Translations under genes and position numbers: made by a program | Shown here: one piece after another, positions 44,065 through 55,912 of the stretch | Layout: each line of letters opens with the position of its first letter | How positions within the stretch are numbered: position 1 is the stretch's first letter | NCBI GenBank assembly: GCA_019614645.1 | Contig: JABWDB010000001.1 | Coordinates: forward strand, 24,359,501 to 24,423,500 | Direction of reading: 5' to 3' | Length of the DNA: 64,000 nucleotides | From: Stratiolaelaps scimitus | Lineage: Eukaryota; Arthropoda; Arachnida; Mesostigmata; Laelapidae | The notes under the pieces: model-generated | Seen by the model: the letters and a program-made list of their open reading frames with translations, nothing else | What the model was told of the DNA's origin: nothing | Databases searched by the model: none

Positions 44065-47000
44065 GTGAGGTTTATTATTGTCGAGAGCAGTATGATTCTG
44101 CAGTACATAAATATATGTATTTCGAGTTATGACGCGGATCAGTGACGCGCAGGGCTTTGGTGGAATGATTAATCGTTATAATTGCACAACATTTGATTTG
44201 TCCCATATTTGGTCGCTTCGATCTACTCTCTTCAAGGCAAAGGATCAGACGTCGGCAGCGTACGAATTGAGCTTTGTTGTTTGTTCAACTCATCTTTCGA
44301 GTACCACTTGAAAACTCAACGCCCAGAGTGCGATGGAACCATTCGTCCAAAGATAAACAGTGGAGAACATCTGTCCGAGGAGCTCCACAAAATCCTGTGT
44401 CCTCCCAGTACAGCCAAGTAGCATATAGTATGAATAGCATCACTCTCACGGACGAGAGAAAACACGACAGTCTTGATTATACAATGTGTTTTCTTTCCCA
44501 TTTGTGATCGTGGCATGCTTTTTTCCATTACCAGGAAGGGCCATCTGAAAGAATTCATCAGTCTCCCCAAGCGTTTGAGGTCCCCTCGGCATAATCCCCT
44601 TCGATGGACAGGCTAAATGTGCAGTTCACCTGTTTCAACACAGGCACGATTGAGTTCGGCAAAATCTGTTCCACTGGCGAACGGAAGATGAGGAATAAGA
44701 TGTAGCGCTCGGCAATCGGACAATAGTAAGAGTGAATGGCGATAATCACAAAGCGGCAATTGTGATAGAGGCGGTAGTTTAAGATGGGCAACAGTGCCGT
44801 CGTTAGTGAGCGTTCACCTTAAATCTGAAGTGAAATGGCGTGGACAAAAGGAACCGGGCCTGGGGATAAAGTAAACGACGTAACATGGTTCATGGTTCGT
44901 AACATGGCTCATTTTTTGAACGTCAAGGTAGAACCTGTCCTTGGCTTTTGATAAATCCGTGGCTAGTTAATGCAAGACAACGCGAGCGAAAGTGGCAGAA
45001 ATTTAGAAATAACCAGCGTCAGCCGCCTTTGCCGATGTTAACTCGAATTGAGACCACGCCCCCTCCCAAAGAGCGGAATCGCAGCCCCTTCTTTTTATCA
45101 ACTACCCCCGTTATTGTAGACAAAGCGCTATTTCAATCATGTGTTTTTGTTTGCCAAATTATTACTAATTTACATGTTTCGTACGATTTAATTGCTACAA
45201 CAAGGTAGACTAGCACGGTGCAGGTGAAAGCCGTTATTTTTTGAAGTCGAATTCACTATTTTATGGTGGTTCGAACCGGTCGTCATTACGCAGTTAATCT
45301 TTGTCAATCCCGAACCTCATATGTCGTGGGCGATCCCGTTACATTGTTCAGGCATTGTACCTTGAGCTGAATATCCACCACACGGAGAATTCCCATCATA
45401 AGGTTGAATAAAACATCTCAGCGGTGAACATTGGGTGTGATACCCTCCCTGATGGCGAGAGGATCCATTTTCAGATTTACTATGGTGGTTTCTCATGGCG
45501 CGATAGCGTTTTAGTGCGTCTACACCATAAAAGAGGATAGCCTAGAAGAGTTTCGTCATCGCGCGTTACACGAACAGATGAATCAAAAAGCACACACGAA
45601 ATATAAAAATGCTAGCTGTGAGAATATCAAAGCTGGTCACGGTCTTGGCTTGCACAGGTGAACGACTATTAAGATCATACAGTGTCATGAATAAAATTAA
45701 GCGAAAAAAGGGCTATTGCATAGTTCGTAATGCAGCTTTCAAATTCGCTAACGATCGAGGCCGTCGAGACTCGCAAGCATAGTATTATATACGAGGTTCC
45801 GATCATTAGAACTACGTCCACTAGCTGTCACAATGAAACCAACATGAAAACCTAAAATGATTCTGAAGTGGCGCGAATTAACAGAAGAAACCGAATGCAA
45901 ACCCCCCAAGACTCCGCAGTGCGGAAACGGTCAGTATCCTCAGCAAGGATAATTGCCCGTTGTAATATTGAGCATTTCCGCTCGTTGAAAGCTGCTCGAC
46001 AGAAGCAACAAAACAACGAACTGCTTCAAGTTGCTGCTCCCGTTCTGGCATTCGAGTTAAATCCGAAACATGTCGCTAAAATACCCCAGGATCTGATGTA
46101 CCCTCGCAGACGGGGGCCTGAGCGCGGCCAGGTTATTGTTCTGCTAACATTCACAGAGAGCAGTTACTACCGTGGCTGACCTCGAGCAGCAGCAGAATTC
46201 TACGGTGGCAAAACAGAGAACGATGGTCGTGAGCGATAAAGTTTCCTGCAGCTATCCGCCACTCTAACGCACATATAAGGGGTTAGAGTCAGGGAGGGCG
46301 GGGGAGTGCAGGGCAACCTCCTACGACTGGGCGCTGCCACCCTCACCATCTCGTGTGCTCGTATACAGATGCGGCCAAGATGCCATTGTTCCATACTATC
46401 GCATAAGCGCATATGCGTTGGTCGCTCCGGTACGGGCGGGAGCAACTACGAGTACCGACTGCCGCTGGGCAACATCACTGTTGGCATCCGACGATGAGAA
46501 CTATCCTGGCCACACACTGCGGACTACCGCTACCTGTGTAAAAATATACTTTACTTTTCTAGGTCCTAGAAGACTAATAAGAATATTAAATTACACTAAT
46601 AATAATAATAATAAATCGTCATGCTTTTAATCGTATGTTACAAAGACATAAATATTTTAAATATATTTAAAAATCGATTTTCGGCGGTACCAGTACAATT
46701 CAGTTAGGGGAGCATTTATCGTTATCCTTACCACTGTAGCATTACTAAAATTTAACATACCTTATTGTATTGCTGCCTCTGAGCTAATGTTCCAAATGCA
46801 CTCGGTCAGTGGAGACGGTAAGACGAAACACACAGCCGCTACCTGATTTTACAGATCAAGTCCCTGATTTTCATTGCAGACTATTGCGAAAACAATATCT
46901 TTACTAGTATTTCATGCTTGGAACGGCTTGAAGGTGAGTTTGATAGTCTGAAGTTCAGACTGAAGTTGAGCTTGATTTACAGCCAAACAGTGTAGACAGA

Positions 47001-47187
47001 TATGTCCAGTGTACAACTTGAAACTCATGGTCGTTAGCAGGGTGCACTTAGGTAACGTATTGGGCAAGAAGAATGGGCATTCATATATGAGACGCAAAAA
47101 ATAAGACCCATTTTTTAAGTGTGTGCACTTTTCTCACCGCTTTGTTTTCTTTTAACGCACTTATGTTTCACAAACTCCTCCGGTTAT

Positions 47188-47214
47188 TATATATATATAT
47201 AAATATATATATAT
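47188..47214. repeat. (AT)n microsatellite
   Basis: AT run with one AAA interruption. Confidence 0.9.
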
Positions 47215-47689
47215 TCACAAGCATTAAGTAGAGAGAAAACTTGTAGTGTAAGTAAATAATGCACGCGTTCGTGTGAATAAATTACTATTAACTCTTTCTG
47301 TTCGCGGTGCCACGGGCAAGACTATATTACCACTATACGGGGCAATAAGGTACTTCATAGGCTCCAGCCTGTGAGAGAGAGAGAATGGAGAACTAAAGTA
47401 GTTTTGCATGAGATAGTCGTACCTTTAAAGGTAATAACTACAACATGCGATTCAATTCTTCCCCGTTCTGGAAATGTGGACCTCCCACGAAGGGCCAACT
47501 TGAGGATATTCCTTCAAATTAGATTTACCGAATATTTAGTTTTTGATAGGCCATCTCAAAACCTCCGCAAAGTAAATTATACATTTGTAAACGTGTATAA
47601 ATGTATACATAGATTTTATAGAAACAGATCGACTGAAGTCTCGTCGTCGGCTCATAAGGATAAACGGCCGTACTAGTCTACCCACTTCT

Positions 47690-47731
47690 TGGGTCGGGAA
47701 GACACGAATGCTCTAACGCCACTCGCTGTAC
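47690..47731 (-). repeat. tRNA-like SINE relic
   Basis: On the - strand it reads GTGGCGTTAGAGCATTCGTG followed by TCTTCCCGACC. This resembles an A-box region and the adjoining anticodon region of tRNA-derived SINEs. It is similar to 53541-53580 on the + strand (GAGC-TTC-G-TCT-CCCG in both). Confidence 0.3.
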
Positions 47732-47766
47732 ACCTTATATATCCAACACAATTTATTCATCGCACT

Positions 47767-47771
<5 letters not shown>

Positions 47772-47797
<26 letters not shown>
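47772..47797. repeat. (AT)13 microsatellite
   Basis: Uninterrupted AT run, about 40 bp beyond the tRNA-like relic. Confidence 0.95.
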
Positions 47798-50226
47798 AAG
47801 TGTTTTCGTACAGGTACGACCCCATTAAACTGAGTCACTGCATTTCTCTCTCATGCCTTTGTATTACCATGAGTTTAACCATTAGCGCTCAAAGCAATTA
47901 GAGTCCCTTCTCCTCAGCAGGCTCAGACCGGAACAAAGCTCGCACCAGTTGTTCAGTCGTCGTGTCAACTAACACCCAGCTACGTTTAAGCCCTTACGGC
48001 TGCTGTATACAACGCACCGCATACATATTAAAGTTACCGCTGGACGGATGAACCGCATGTGCGCAATTTTTCTTTTTTTCAATTAAGCTGACAAAATCCT
48101 TGACAACTCGTTGCTATTTTAAGCAATTTAGCAATTTACAGAACTCTATAGAGAGATCCTACTGGTACACTATGTAAGTTACTTACTACCCTGCGAGGTA
48201 CAAGATAACACGGGCGATGAGGCAGCATGAAATGCAAGAAGGATTAACGCATCTCGTGTGACCCTAGCCCGGCCTAGACGAGTCAATCATCCAAACAGGA
48301 ACCCTCGCGGTTCAGCTGAGCACGGAGGTGGCGTCGGATTGAAGTAACCATCAAGACGAGCCGATACGCACAGGTCGTTTTCTTATGTGAGGGCCAAGCA
48401 CAACCCTGGAGTTAGCCTTAGGCCCGGGACAGCTACGTTCCCCGTAGAGTCTAAGCCGCCTGCCGTCTACCTGTGGAGCTTCGATGTTAAGAAAAAGGCC
48501 TCTCCCAGAGCAAGCTCACCCCATCCCTCTCCCGGCCCGAGGGAGGGTGAATTATGCACGGGCGCTGTTGGCAATGTTTTCAAGGGCTCATTGGGCATGT
48601 GGCCAGTTGGAGCAGGAAATCATCCCTAGGTAGTCCCTGCGGTGAATTACATGGAGCCTCGATAGATGCGCAACAGCTGCTTTCGACCGTTTCATATATG
48701 AGCAACAAGCACCAGGGCATGAGGGAGCATCGCTTTCTATTTCCCGTCGAAATGGGAGTGGATTTGCAATTTCATCTAAAGGCCAATGCGGTGAACGAGA
48801 TAGTGTGCCATTGCCGCCAACGGAGCGGGTCGATCTTGTAGGCTTCCACTCAGTAGCACTTACCGGCTGGCCATTGGCCGGTGCCCAACCTGCCTGATGT
48901 CCCGGTTTCTTTTAGTTGCATAGCTTTTCTATTGTTGTATTTATCAGGTTCATCAAGACTATATCTAGCATTTTGCTATGAATGGTAGTTGTAACACTGG
49001 CTCCCGCAATTGGATTGGCTGTGTCGCAAAGGACTACATACGGCTATAGGAGAAATAAGCAATAAAGTAAGATCATTGTAACCCTATATGGATTAAAGCA
49101 TTAAGTTGACCAAAACGTCAATTGCCCCAAGGTCGGTGAAGTAATAACAATAGCATAGTTATTTTTCAGCAAAAAAATGTCCCGAGAAACGATTATTGTG
49201 GAACTCACAGCCCGCAAAACGTTCACAATGTGAGCAGAACTGGCTAATCAACGTCGGCCTCTGCTGCTGTCAGGTCACGGATCCCAATTATTTCGCCTGG
49301 GCTCCACACAAATCATAGGCCATACGAACTCAAGGACCTCAGACATTGTTTGGCATCAACCGCCATAGCTGGTACGTACATACATATAATAATGAGCTGA
49401 AGACGATTAGAAAATGGCACGTCCTTATGTGGGCTTCACAGAAGACCTCTACATATTTATCACATCGATAAAATTGCATGTGGGCACATGCACACGGTGT
49501 GTTTATATTATAATTAAATTGGATAATTTCCTTAAGAACGCTTGTTGACTACAACCGTTTAGCGTATTTCTCCAAGAGAATTTTACTCGAACTACGTGCT
49601 ATTATCATACATCACTAAAAGGATCTCTGCGAAAATCTCGTTCCTCGCTCGCGTCAGTACACCCAGGGAGCTACGACGGTCGCTGTGTGTGCAGACAACG
49701 CTGTACGTGATCAAAGTACGTGCATAATTCCGCATTTGGAGTAGTCGCGCTTGACAGGTTTCTAGTTAATTACTCCAGCAGTTTTGGCCACAGAAAATCG
49801 GGGGCACACTTGACGCACCTAAGACCCTCGCAGCCGCTGACCTCGCGGCCCGAATAGGACGAACGCCTTTGACGTTCAATGAGTGAATAAATAAATCGTC
49901 TGCTCACGCTCCTGTACACTCGTCGTCGTCGCCGTAGTCATCAAATGTTTTCATCTTCTGTAGAGATTGCTTGTCCGATTCGGGAGACTGATACTAAATA
50001 CACTCACTTTTCATTGCACTCAGCTATTATATGCTACCAGCACTGGTGAGTAGAAACATATATCGTATTGATACCAAATGCATATGTCATATGTCTTATC
50101 AGACAGAACGGCATTATCGAAACATTGATGCAATCTTCCGAGATTTTATTGTTAGAGAATGCTTGAAAATATAAAACTCCACCCCAAGTCGGTCGGTCCA
50201 TTCAAGTGGCCTCAGAAAGGCGTAGA

Positions 50227-50237
50227 CCCCCCCCCCC
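50227..50237. repeat. Poly-C run
   Basis: Eleven consecutive C residues. Confidence 0.9.
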
Positions 50238-50894
50238 ACGCCCCCATATTTCTCTTGGTAATGCCATCGTACGGATAGCTAGAGCCGAAAAACACGTCTT
50301 CTGCTGGAAAACATTCAGCCGCCGACGAAAAAGTCTTTTTTAACGGCAATCCTGCCGTCCGTGGTATCAAGGGCGTATAGATTCTCCTTCCGACATATCC
50401 TCTGGCAATGCCGTAGCAACCGTCCATAAGTAACCGACAATTGTGTGATGGTAGGAACGCTGAGGGTCAGCCGCAAACGGTAATCCAGATGAAAATCAGT
50501 CAGCGAGACGATACGCCAACTCCTACGAACGCGGCTTGTTTGGTATTATAACTTATAGTAGACACACTTCGGCATCATTGTCTTTTGCCTTCGTTAAACA
50601 AACCGTCTCTAATTGGTTATACAGATATTAAAATGTATCCTGATGGCTCTGGCCTGCTATCGTCGAATTGTGCAAATGGTGATGGACTGGTGAAACTTTT
50701 CCTTGTGTATGTTCTCTCTCTCTATGTCACAACTGCTGCAATATCACTAATATAATATATTATTATAACTCGCCGGAGCACACGGGGCGAAAATTGGACC
50801 GGAACACAAACAGGGCATTGTCGCCCATCAGTAATCACATCTTTTTCTCTCTGTGCAATTCAGTGAGTAAATAATAAACTGGGACTAAGGCGAC

Positions 50895-50929
<35 letters not shown>
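50895..50929. repeat. (AT)n microsatellite
   Basis: AT run of about 35 bp with one AA interruption, flanked by GACATATA and ATATGTC, so the whole is a near-palindrome. Confidence 0.95.
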
Positions 50930-50931
<2 letters not shown>

Positions 50932-51253
50932 GTCTAAGCCTATATATAATATATACGATATTTTTTCCCTCGCTCTGTTAATGTGATGACGACAACAGCG
51001 TATCCATCGCGTTCGCCGTCGGGGGCTGGCAATCTGAGCGTCTCACCGCTGCGGCAGATGTCTGACTTGACTACCTCTGCGTCAGAACTATGCACCCATA
51101 GAACTGCGGCGACCCAAGCGACTGAGTGAATTCGTTCGTTCGTTAGTAGCAGTTGTGGTGGTGGTGGTAGTGGCAGTGCATTCTGTGGCGTTCTGTCGGC
51201 ATTTCTTCTTCTGTTGCGTTGTGCCTTCGTGTTTGTCTTCCTCCCATTGTCAG

Positions 51254-51336
51254 GTCCGTGGCTGGTCCAATATGAAACTTCGAGTCACTCACATCTCCTC
51301 CGAGCCTCCGTCGTGGATCAGCCAACAGACACGAAG
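51254..51336 (+). other. Exon-like segment between good splice signals
   Basis: A pyrimidine-rich tract ending ...CCCATTGTCAG (to 51253) and a donor AAG|GTAATT (from 51337) bound 83 bp. One frame is open throughout and contains an ATG at 51272 starting MKLRVTHISSEPPSWISQQT. Another frame is open as well and continues past the donor to a stop near 51435. No domain recognised. The segment sits beside GTGG and CCG repeats in a GC-richer patch, a plausible place for a 5' exon. Confidence 0.18.
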
Positions 51337-51500
51337 GTAATTCAACCGCCCAACACTGTTCCAGTGTTCATGCCTTTGCCGCTATCGTCGCCTCTGCCGC
51401 AGCCAATTGACCCGAATATGATGAAGATGCGGTGACGGTAGTAAGCGACAACGGTGGACCTGTGTGCAACTGCAGCACGAGGAGCAGCTCCGTCGCGACA

Positions 51501-51518
51501 GCCGCCGCCGCCGCCGCC
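51501..51518. repeat. (CCG)n microsatellite
   Basis: Six GCC/CCG units. Confidence 0.9.
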
Positions 51519-52687
51519 ACTCTGAACTTCTAGACTCAGAGCTGCATTGTAACCGACGAAGCCTCGTGAATAATAAGAAAATAAGCGGAGTCATAGTCAG
51601 AGACCTCTGCGGCGCTGGTGAGCCGACGGTGTGAGACTGACTCAGTTTGGCTCCGTTTGACTCCGCTGGGATAACTCGCTAGGGTAGTCAGAGATGCGGG
51701 AATCGAGAATCAGACCGAACGTTCACGGATCCCGTTAAGAGGAGAACACAACGAAACGTCGAAGAGGTCTCGTGGCGTTTTTGCCTTAAATACTAAATAA
51801 ATAGTGACGACAGCAAAGGAAAAGCGATTCATGATGACATTTTCTGTCGAGTTCGATTCAATGGCCGATGCTTGTGGCTAACTCGTGCGACGAATCTGCT
51901 CCTCACAGTCGTAGGCTATTATTATTATGGAGCAGATCGGTTGGACATCAGAGGAGAAGCTATGAAGGAGGAAGCGATGCTAAATGATTAAATTTGACGT
52001 GTAGCTAGATCCTAAACTCAATTGTTTATTATTCCATAGTGAGTGATATATCGTATACGATTATATTGTTTGCCCGCGAGGCGGACGGTCTGACCTTATT
52101 TTTGATCACCTTCAATACCCAATGCGATAGGCTTCGTTCGATGCAAACGTTCCTACCACTACGCCATTACTACGGGAAGGCTGCGTGGTCACTCGATTCG
52201 GAGAAATCTACGAGCACGCGATGGTGATACTAAGTTGCATGTTCAACATATGTATCATGACTCTGTCGACTTTCGTAAAACCCCGGAACGCTGCTAAAGG
52301 TCGGAAGGGTAGTGGCTGGTCCACTGTATCCGCCCTACAAGTTCTATCTACACGAATATGCAAGTATATGGGAAACACGAGGAACATGCACTTAGGTTAC
52401 CCCGTACTCTCCACTCCTCGCAATCAGATTACGGCTGTTGGGGAGTGGGGGGTCAGCTGCAGCGAGAATCGAGATTCGAAATCTTCTCTCTGAATACTTG
52501 AACTCCGAACACTCGGACGAAGGTTGGCCGACGGTGGGTTATTACATTCGAAATTAAAAGTGAGCGTTTTCGAAATTTGAAATCTACCCCGGGCGTTCAG
52601 TTGCAACGGATACCACTTTTGGGCGGCTACCACCCTCGTGATAACTCTGGAAGAAGTGACTCGGGTCCGTGCGGGACCCTTTATCAA

Positions 52688-53050
52688 ATGAACGTACGTG
52701 GAGTTGTTGTTAGAATGGAAAACAGAGTGTCGTCATACAGCCACGAAGTTGTTCACGAAATATTCGACAGATTCAATGGGTGCTTGAGTTCGACAAACCG
52801 CGCTTTTATCAGCCCAATTTTCTATGCAGCCAGTGCACGCGGTCTAATGAGCGGTAATTTCCGCAGTGACGCCGGACCCGCACGTTCAACGCGAATAAAG
52901 TTTTTCACCCGCATGAATTCTTGTCCCAGCAGAGAAATCGGTTGGACTGTCGCCTGCACCGTTGCATCGTACAGAAAGACCACAAGCAGTGCTGCAGTTG
53001 AAACATGTTTCGTTCAGCTGTATTCTATTTCCAAACCAGCAATGTGGTAA
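52688..53050 (+). CDS. Hypothetical 120-codon frame
   Basis: The ATG at 52688 has A at -3 (CAAATGA). It opens 120 codons to a TAA ending at 53050, and the frame stays open for a further 37 codons upstream without an ATG. The product starts MNVRGVVVRMENRVSSYSHE. It is of ordinary composition, with scattered Cys and no membrane segment or motif. A frame of this length is not rare by chance in 64 kb. Confidence 0.15.
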   Translation: MNVRGVVVRMENRVSSYSHEVVHEIFDRFNGCLSSTNRAFISPIFYAASARGLMSGNFRSDAGPARSTRIKFFTRMNSCPSREIGWTVACTVASYRKTTSSAAVETCFVQLYSISKPAMW

Positions 53051-53062
53051 TAATAATAATAA
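53047..53062. repeat. (TAA)n microsatellite
   Basis: Short TAA run. Confidence 0.8.
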
Positions 53063-53535
53063 CAATTTAATTGGCAAATCGGAAAATACAAGACAGCACC
53101 GATTGTGCAGTTATTATGATGTTCTGGTTGGTCTTTTTATTCAATAATTTAATCGGTCTGTTGAACTCTAACAACCCTATGCACTGTGGCCGCTGTTTAT
53201 GAATTGTATGGACAAACATGTGGCATTTGGAGGAGACGGCACGATTTTAGCATTGCGATTGTATTACCCAACGCAACGACTATATTAGAACATACGCTAA
53301 ACTGTAGCTTAGTTGACAAATACAGCATATAGATGGTAGTTCAGGGTAGAATGGGTGTAGTACATAGTCAATATAGTCAACCTCCAATATAATCAATTAT
53401 ATTGTGCTAAAGCCAATAGCTCAACTGCGTGAGGGAGAGAGAGAGAGAAAGAAAGCTGATATTAGAATGTTTCGTAAAATCGAGCAGCTCAAAGTTATGG
53501 ATAAATTTCTCATCTTCATAATTAATAATCGACGG

Positions 53536-53600
53536 AGCGGTAGAGCAGTTAGTACAATGAGCGTTCACGCGTCTACCCGGATCATTTCTCGGTCTTTCAG
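53536..53600 (+). repeat. tRNA-like SINE relic
   Basis: GCGGTAGAGCAGTTAG (53538-53553) resembles the tRNA D-arm and A box. CCCGGATCATTTCTCGG, about 25 bases downstream, resembles a decayed B box in a T arm, with CCG/CGG pairing left. Similarity to 47690-47731 in opposite orientation suggests one SINE family. Confidence 0.35.
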
Positions 53601-55210
53601 ATGATACTCTCTGGTCGTAACCAATTAGTCAAGAACGTCAAATATATAACCGACTGTATAATGTGTAGAATGTAATGAGAACAAAAACAATTATACACCG
53701 ATGCATGTGTACATTACACCCGCTTCCATAATGGCTCCTCTTGGCTTAAAATAAAGGAGCACTTGGTTTGTGTTGCATAGACCCAAATCGGATTCCCAAC
53801 GAAACAGGATCGGCATGTCTGCGAAAATGTGTATTCCTACCGACGACAATGAGGGCATATTGATTTTCTCAGCATACTCTCAGCATCTCCTCTGTCCTTC
53901 ACATCGCGCCATCCTAATGCAGAGACTACAGGGCAAGCTAGGCAGCATCTAATCTATGATCCCAAAAGAGGCGCCTAAAATTACTCCCCAGGACGTCAAG
54001 ATGAAAAGCGAGGGTGCAACAATCATTTATCATATGGATTCTCCAGTGTGACGTTATCAGCAATAAAATGAACTGGAGAGGGCTGGTACCCACGTCTGTC
54101 TGAGTGAGATCTACAGAGAATTCTGAATTTTAGTGCAAAATGAAACATTGAGTTTAACTTCGCATATTGTGTGCGATGATTGGGCTCGACGTGCACCCTT
54201 ATGTGCATAACTATAACGCTCAGAATAATCGATTTAACGCTAATTCAAATCTTTGCATTTGCTTCTCTTCTTCAATCTAGAGTTTATTTATTAAATATTA
54301 TCGATATGAATTGAATTAAAACATCGATTAATTATTCGAGTTGCTAGCTTGCTAATGACTGCAATATGTCATTAGTGTTATGGAGCTTAGTCGAACATGT
54401 TGTTTGTTGTGGTCTGCGAGGATGATAACATCGCAGGTCTGGATTAGATTGAGGTTTGGCGTGCATACGTACCCCCTATATCTCATTGAAGGTCCCGACG
54501 ATGAGTATCCTTTTGATGCACGGTTGCTTCTTAAACCAGATATCCTTCTGGGTTCACATTGTAAGATCGTTAGCTAATGGGGGTGTCATAGAATACTGCA
54601 AAACTCAGTTCTGCAAATTAGGATTTGAACCCCAGTCGTCATGCCGACCCTGACATGACTACGAGCAATTAGGAAAAAACGCAACGGGCGTACCTCAACC
54701 CTTGAAACTTTTGCTGACTGAAGAATATAATTAGTTCATCGCGTTAAGCAAGAAGGCCCCATCTAGCTACAGGGAGCGCCTCGTACAGGTGTGGCATGTT
54801 AAACTCCTAGCAATGCTTCTTGTGCCATGAACGAAAGATGTATTTGAGAGAACCGGAACGACGCGGTAAGTCGATTAGGCAATAGAACTCCAGGGTGTAT
54901 GTGACAGTGATGAATTAGTGCTTGACGCAGAAGTTGCAGAGGTAACAACCACACGAGTAACAGGCACATTTGGAAGATCAGTAAGATGACTGAAGAAAAA
55001 GCAACGGAGTAGAACGCGAGGAGGGTGCCGCTAATAAAAAGCTACAATACTTCTCGATTCGCTATTCTCTTCGTTTGCTTGGTTCTCGTTTTTTCTAATA
55101 AATGATTACTGATTATGTCTTTTCTGCCAGTGCCGTGATCGGCCGAGGCGGCTCCCTCACTTCGTCATGCGGTCGCAAGAACTGACGGCAGTGAACACAA
55201 TCAGAGCAAA

Positions 55211-55247
55211 CGCCTGCCTGCCTGTCTGACCGCCTGCCCGCCCGCCC
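55211..55247. repeat. Degenerate (GCCT)/(GCCC) repeat
   Basis: Tetranucleotide period with mixed CCTG, TCTG and CCCG units, similar in style to 31720-31767. Confidence 0.8.
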
Positions 55248-55672
55248 AAGTTACACATGCGATATTTACATAGTTATCTCGGCGCACATAGTGAATATTG
55301 TTGATCCGACACCAGTTCCAACTGCGGACCAACGTCTTCATCAACACTTTTCAGTAGTCTGGGCTTGGTTAACCCGAGAGCAAGCCTTGCTAACACTGGC
55401 CATTCTGCGAACTGAAAACAACTGTTTGAGGCGATGCTGGACGCGGTCCAGTAGTCGGTCCCGACAACGCAACACTGCCCCACCGCAGACTCTCGTCAGC
55501 CGACAGTGTCCCCAACCAGATAACACACAATGCTATTGTAGTAGCAGGTCCTCGTAGTAGTGGAATAGTGATTTGAAGTAATTAGCACGAAAGTGGTTCC
55601 GAACCATGGCCCAGCTCACAACACGTCCAGGGTCAAAAAACAAACAGGTAGTTAATGGTCAACAAGCAGTCG

Positions 55673-55720
55673 CCAACTGCTTCTCTAATTATTGTATATT
55701 TTCAGATGCACAATCACAGT
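55673..55720 (+). repeat. 48-bp dispersed repeat, copy 3
   Basis: Closest to the consensus; shares 18-bp identical blocks with copies 1 and 2 at different positions. Confidence 0.65.
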
Positions 55721-55868
55721 CGCTGGCTGAACAAACCATAGCAGCACCGGATAGTAGTTATTGTACTATTTAAAGATCTACTTCAATTTTGCTATATGAG
55801 CTGTTTTGGGTAACAAGAAGGGATCAGGCTACGATAATGAATACGTACTTATGTGGTAATAACGAAAG

Positions 55869-55912
55869 CCAACTTCGCCACTAAGTATTGTATATATTAA
55901 AACACATAATAA
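55869..55912 (+). repeat. 48-bp dispersed repeat, copy 4 (most diverged)
   Basis: CCAACTTCGCCACTAAGT then ATTGTATATATTAAAAC keeps the order of the consensus about 150 bp after copy 3, on the same strand. Confidence 0.4.

Larger units (their letters stand above)
41514..52687. other. Gene-poor stretch with repeats
   Basis: About 11 kb. It holds repeat copy 2, several AT microsatellites, a tRNA-like relic near 47695 and an exon-like segment at 51254. A GC-moderate block at 48300-48900 has two overlapping frames of 90-95 codons and no motif. Otherwise I see nothing. Confidence 0.45.

Noticed and set aside
48387..48841. Two overlapping 90-95 codon frames in a GC-moderate block, considered as a retrotransposon gag or small gene.
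   Set aside because: No zinc knuckle or other motif, no good start codon, and the lengths are expected by chance.
54600..54665. GGTTCAAATCC on the - strand as a tRNA or SINE B box.
   Set aside because: The B-box word is perfect, but the possible A-box word is too close and no stems form.
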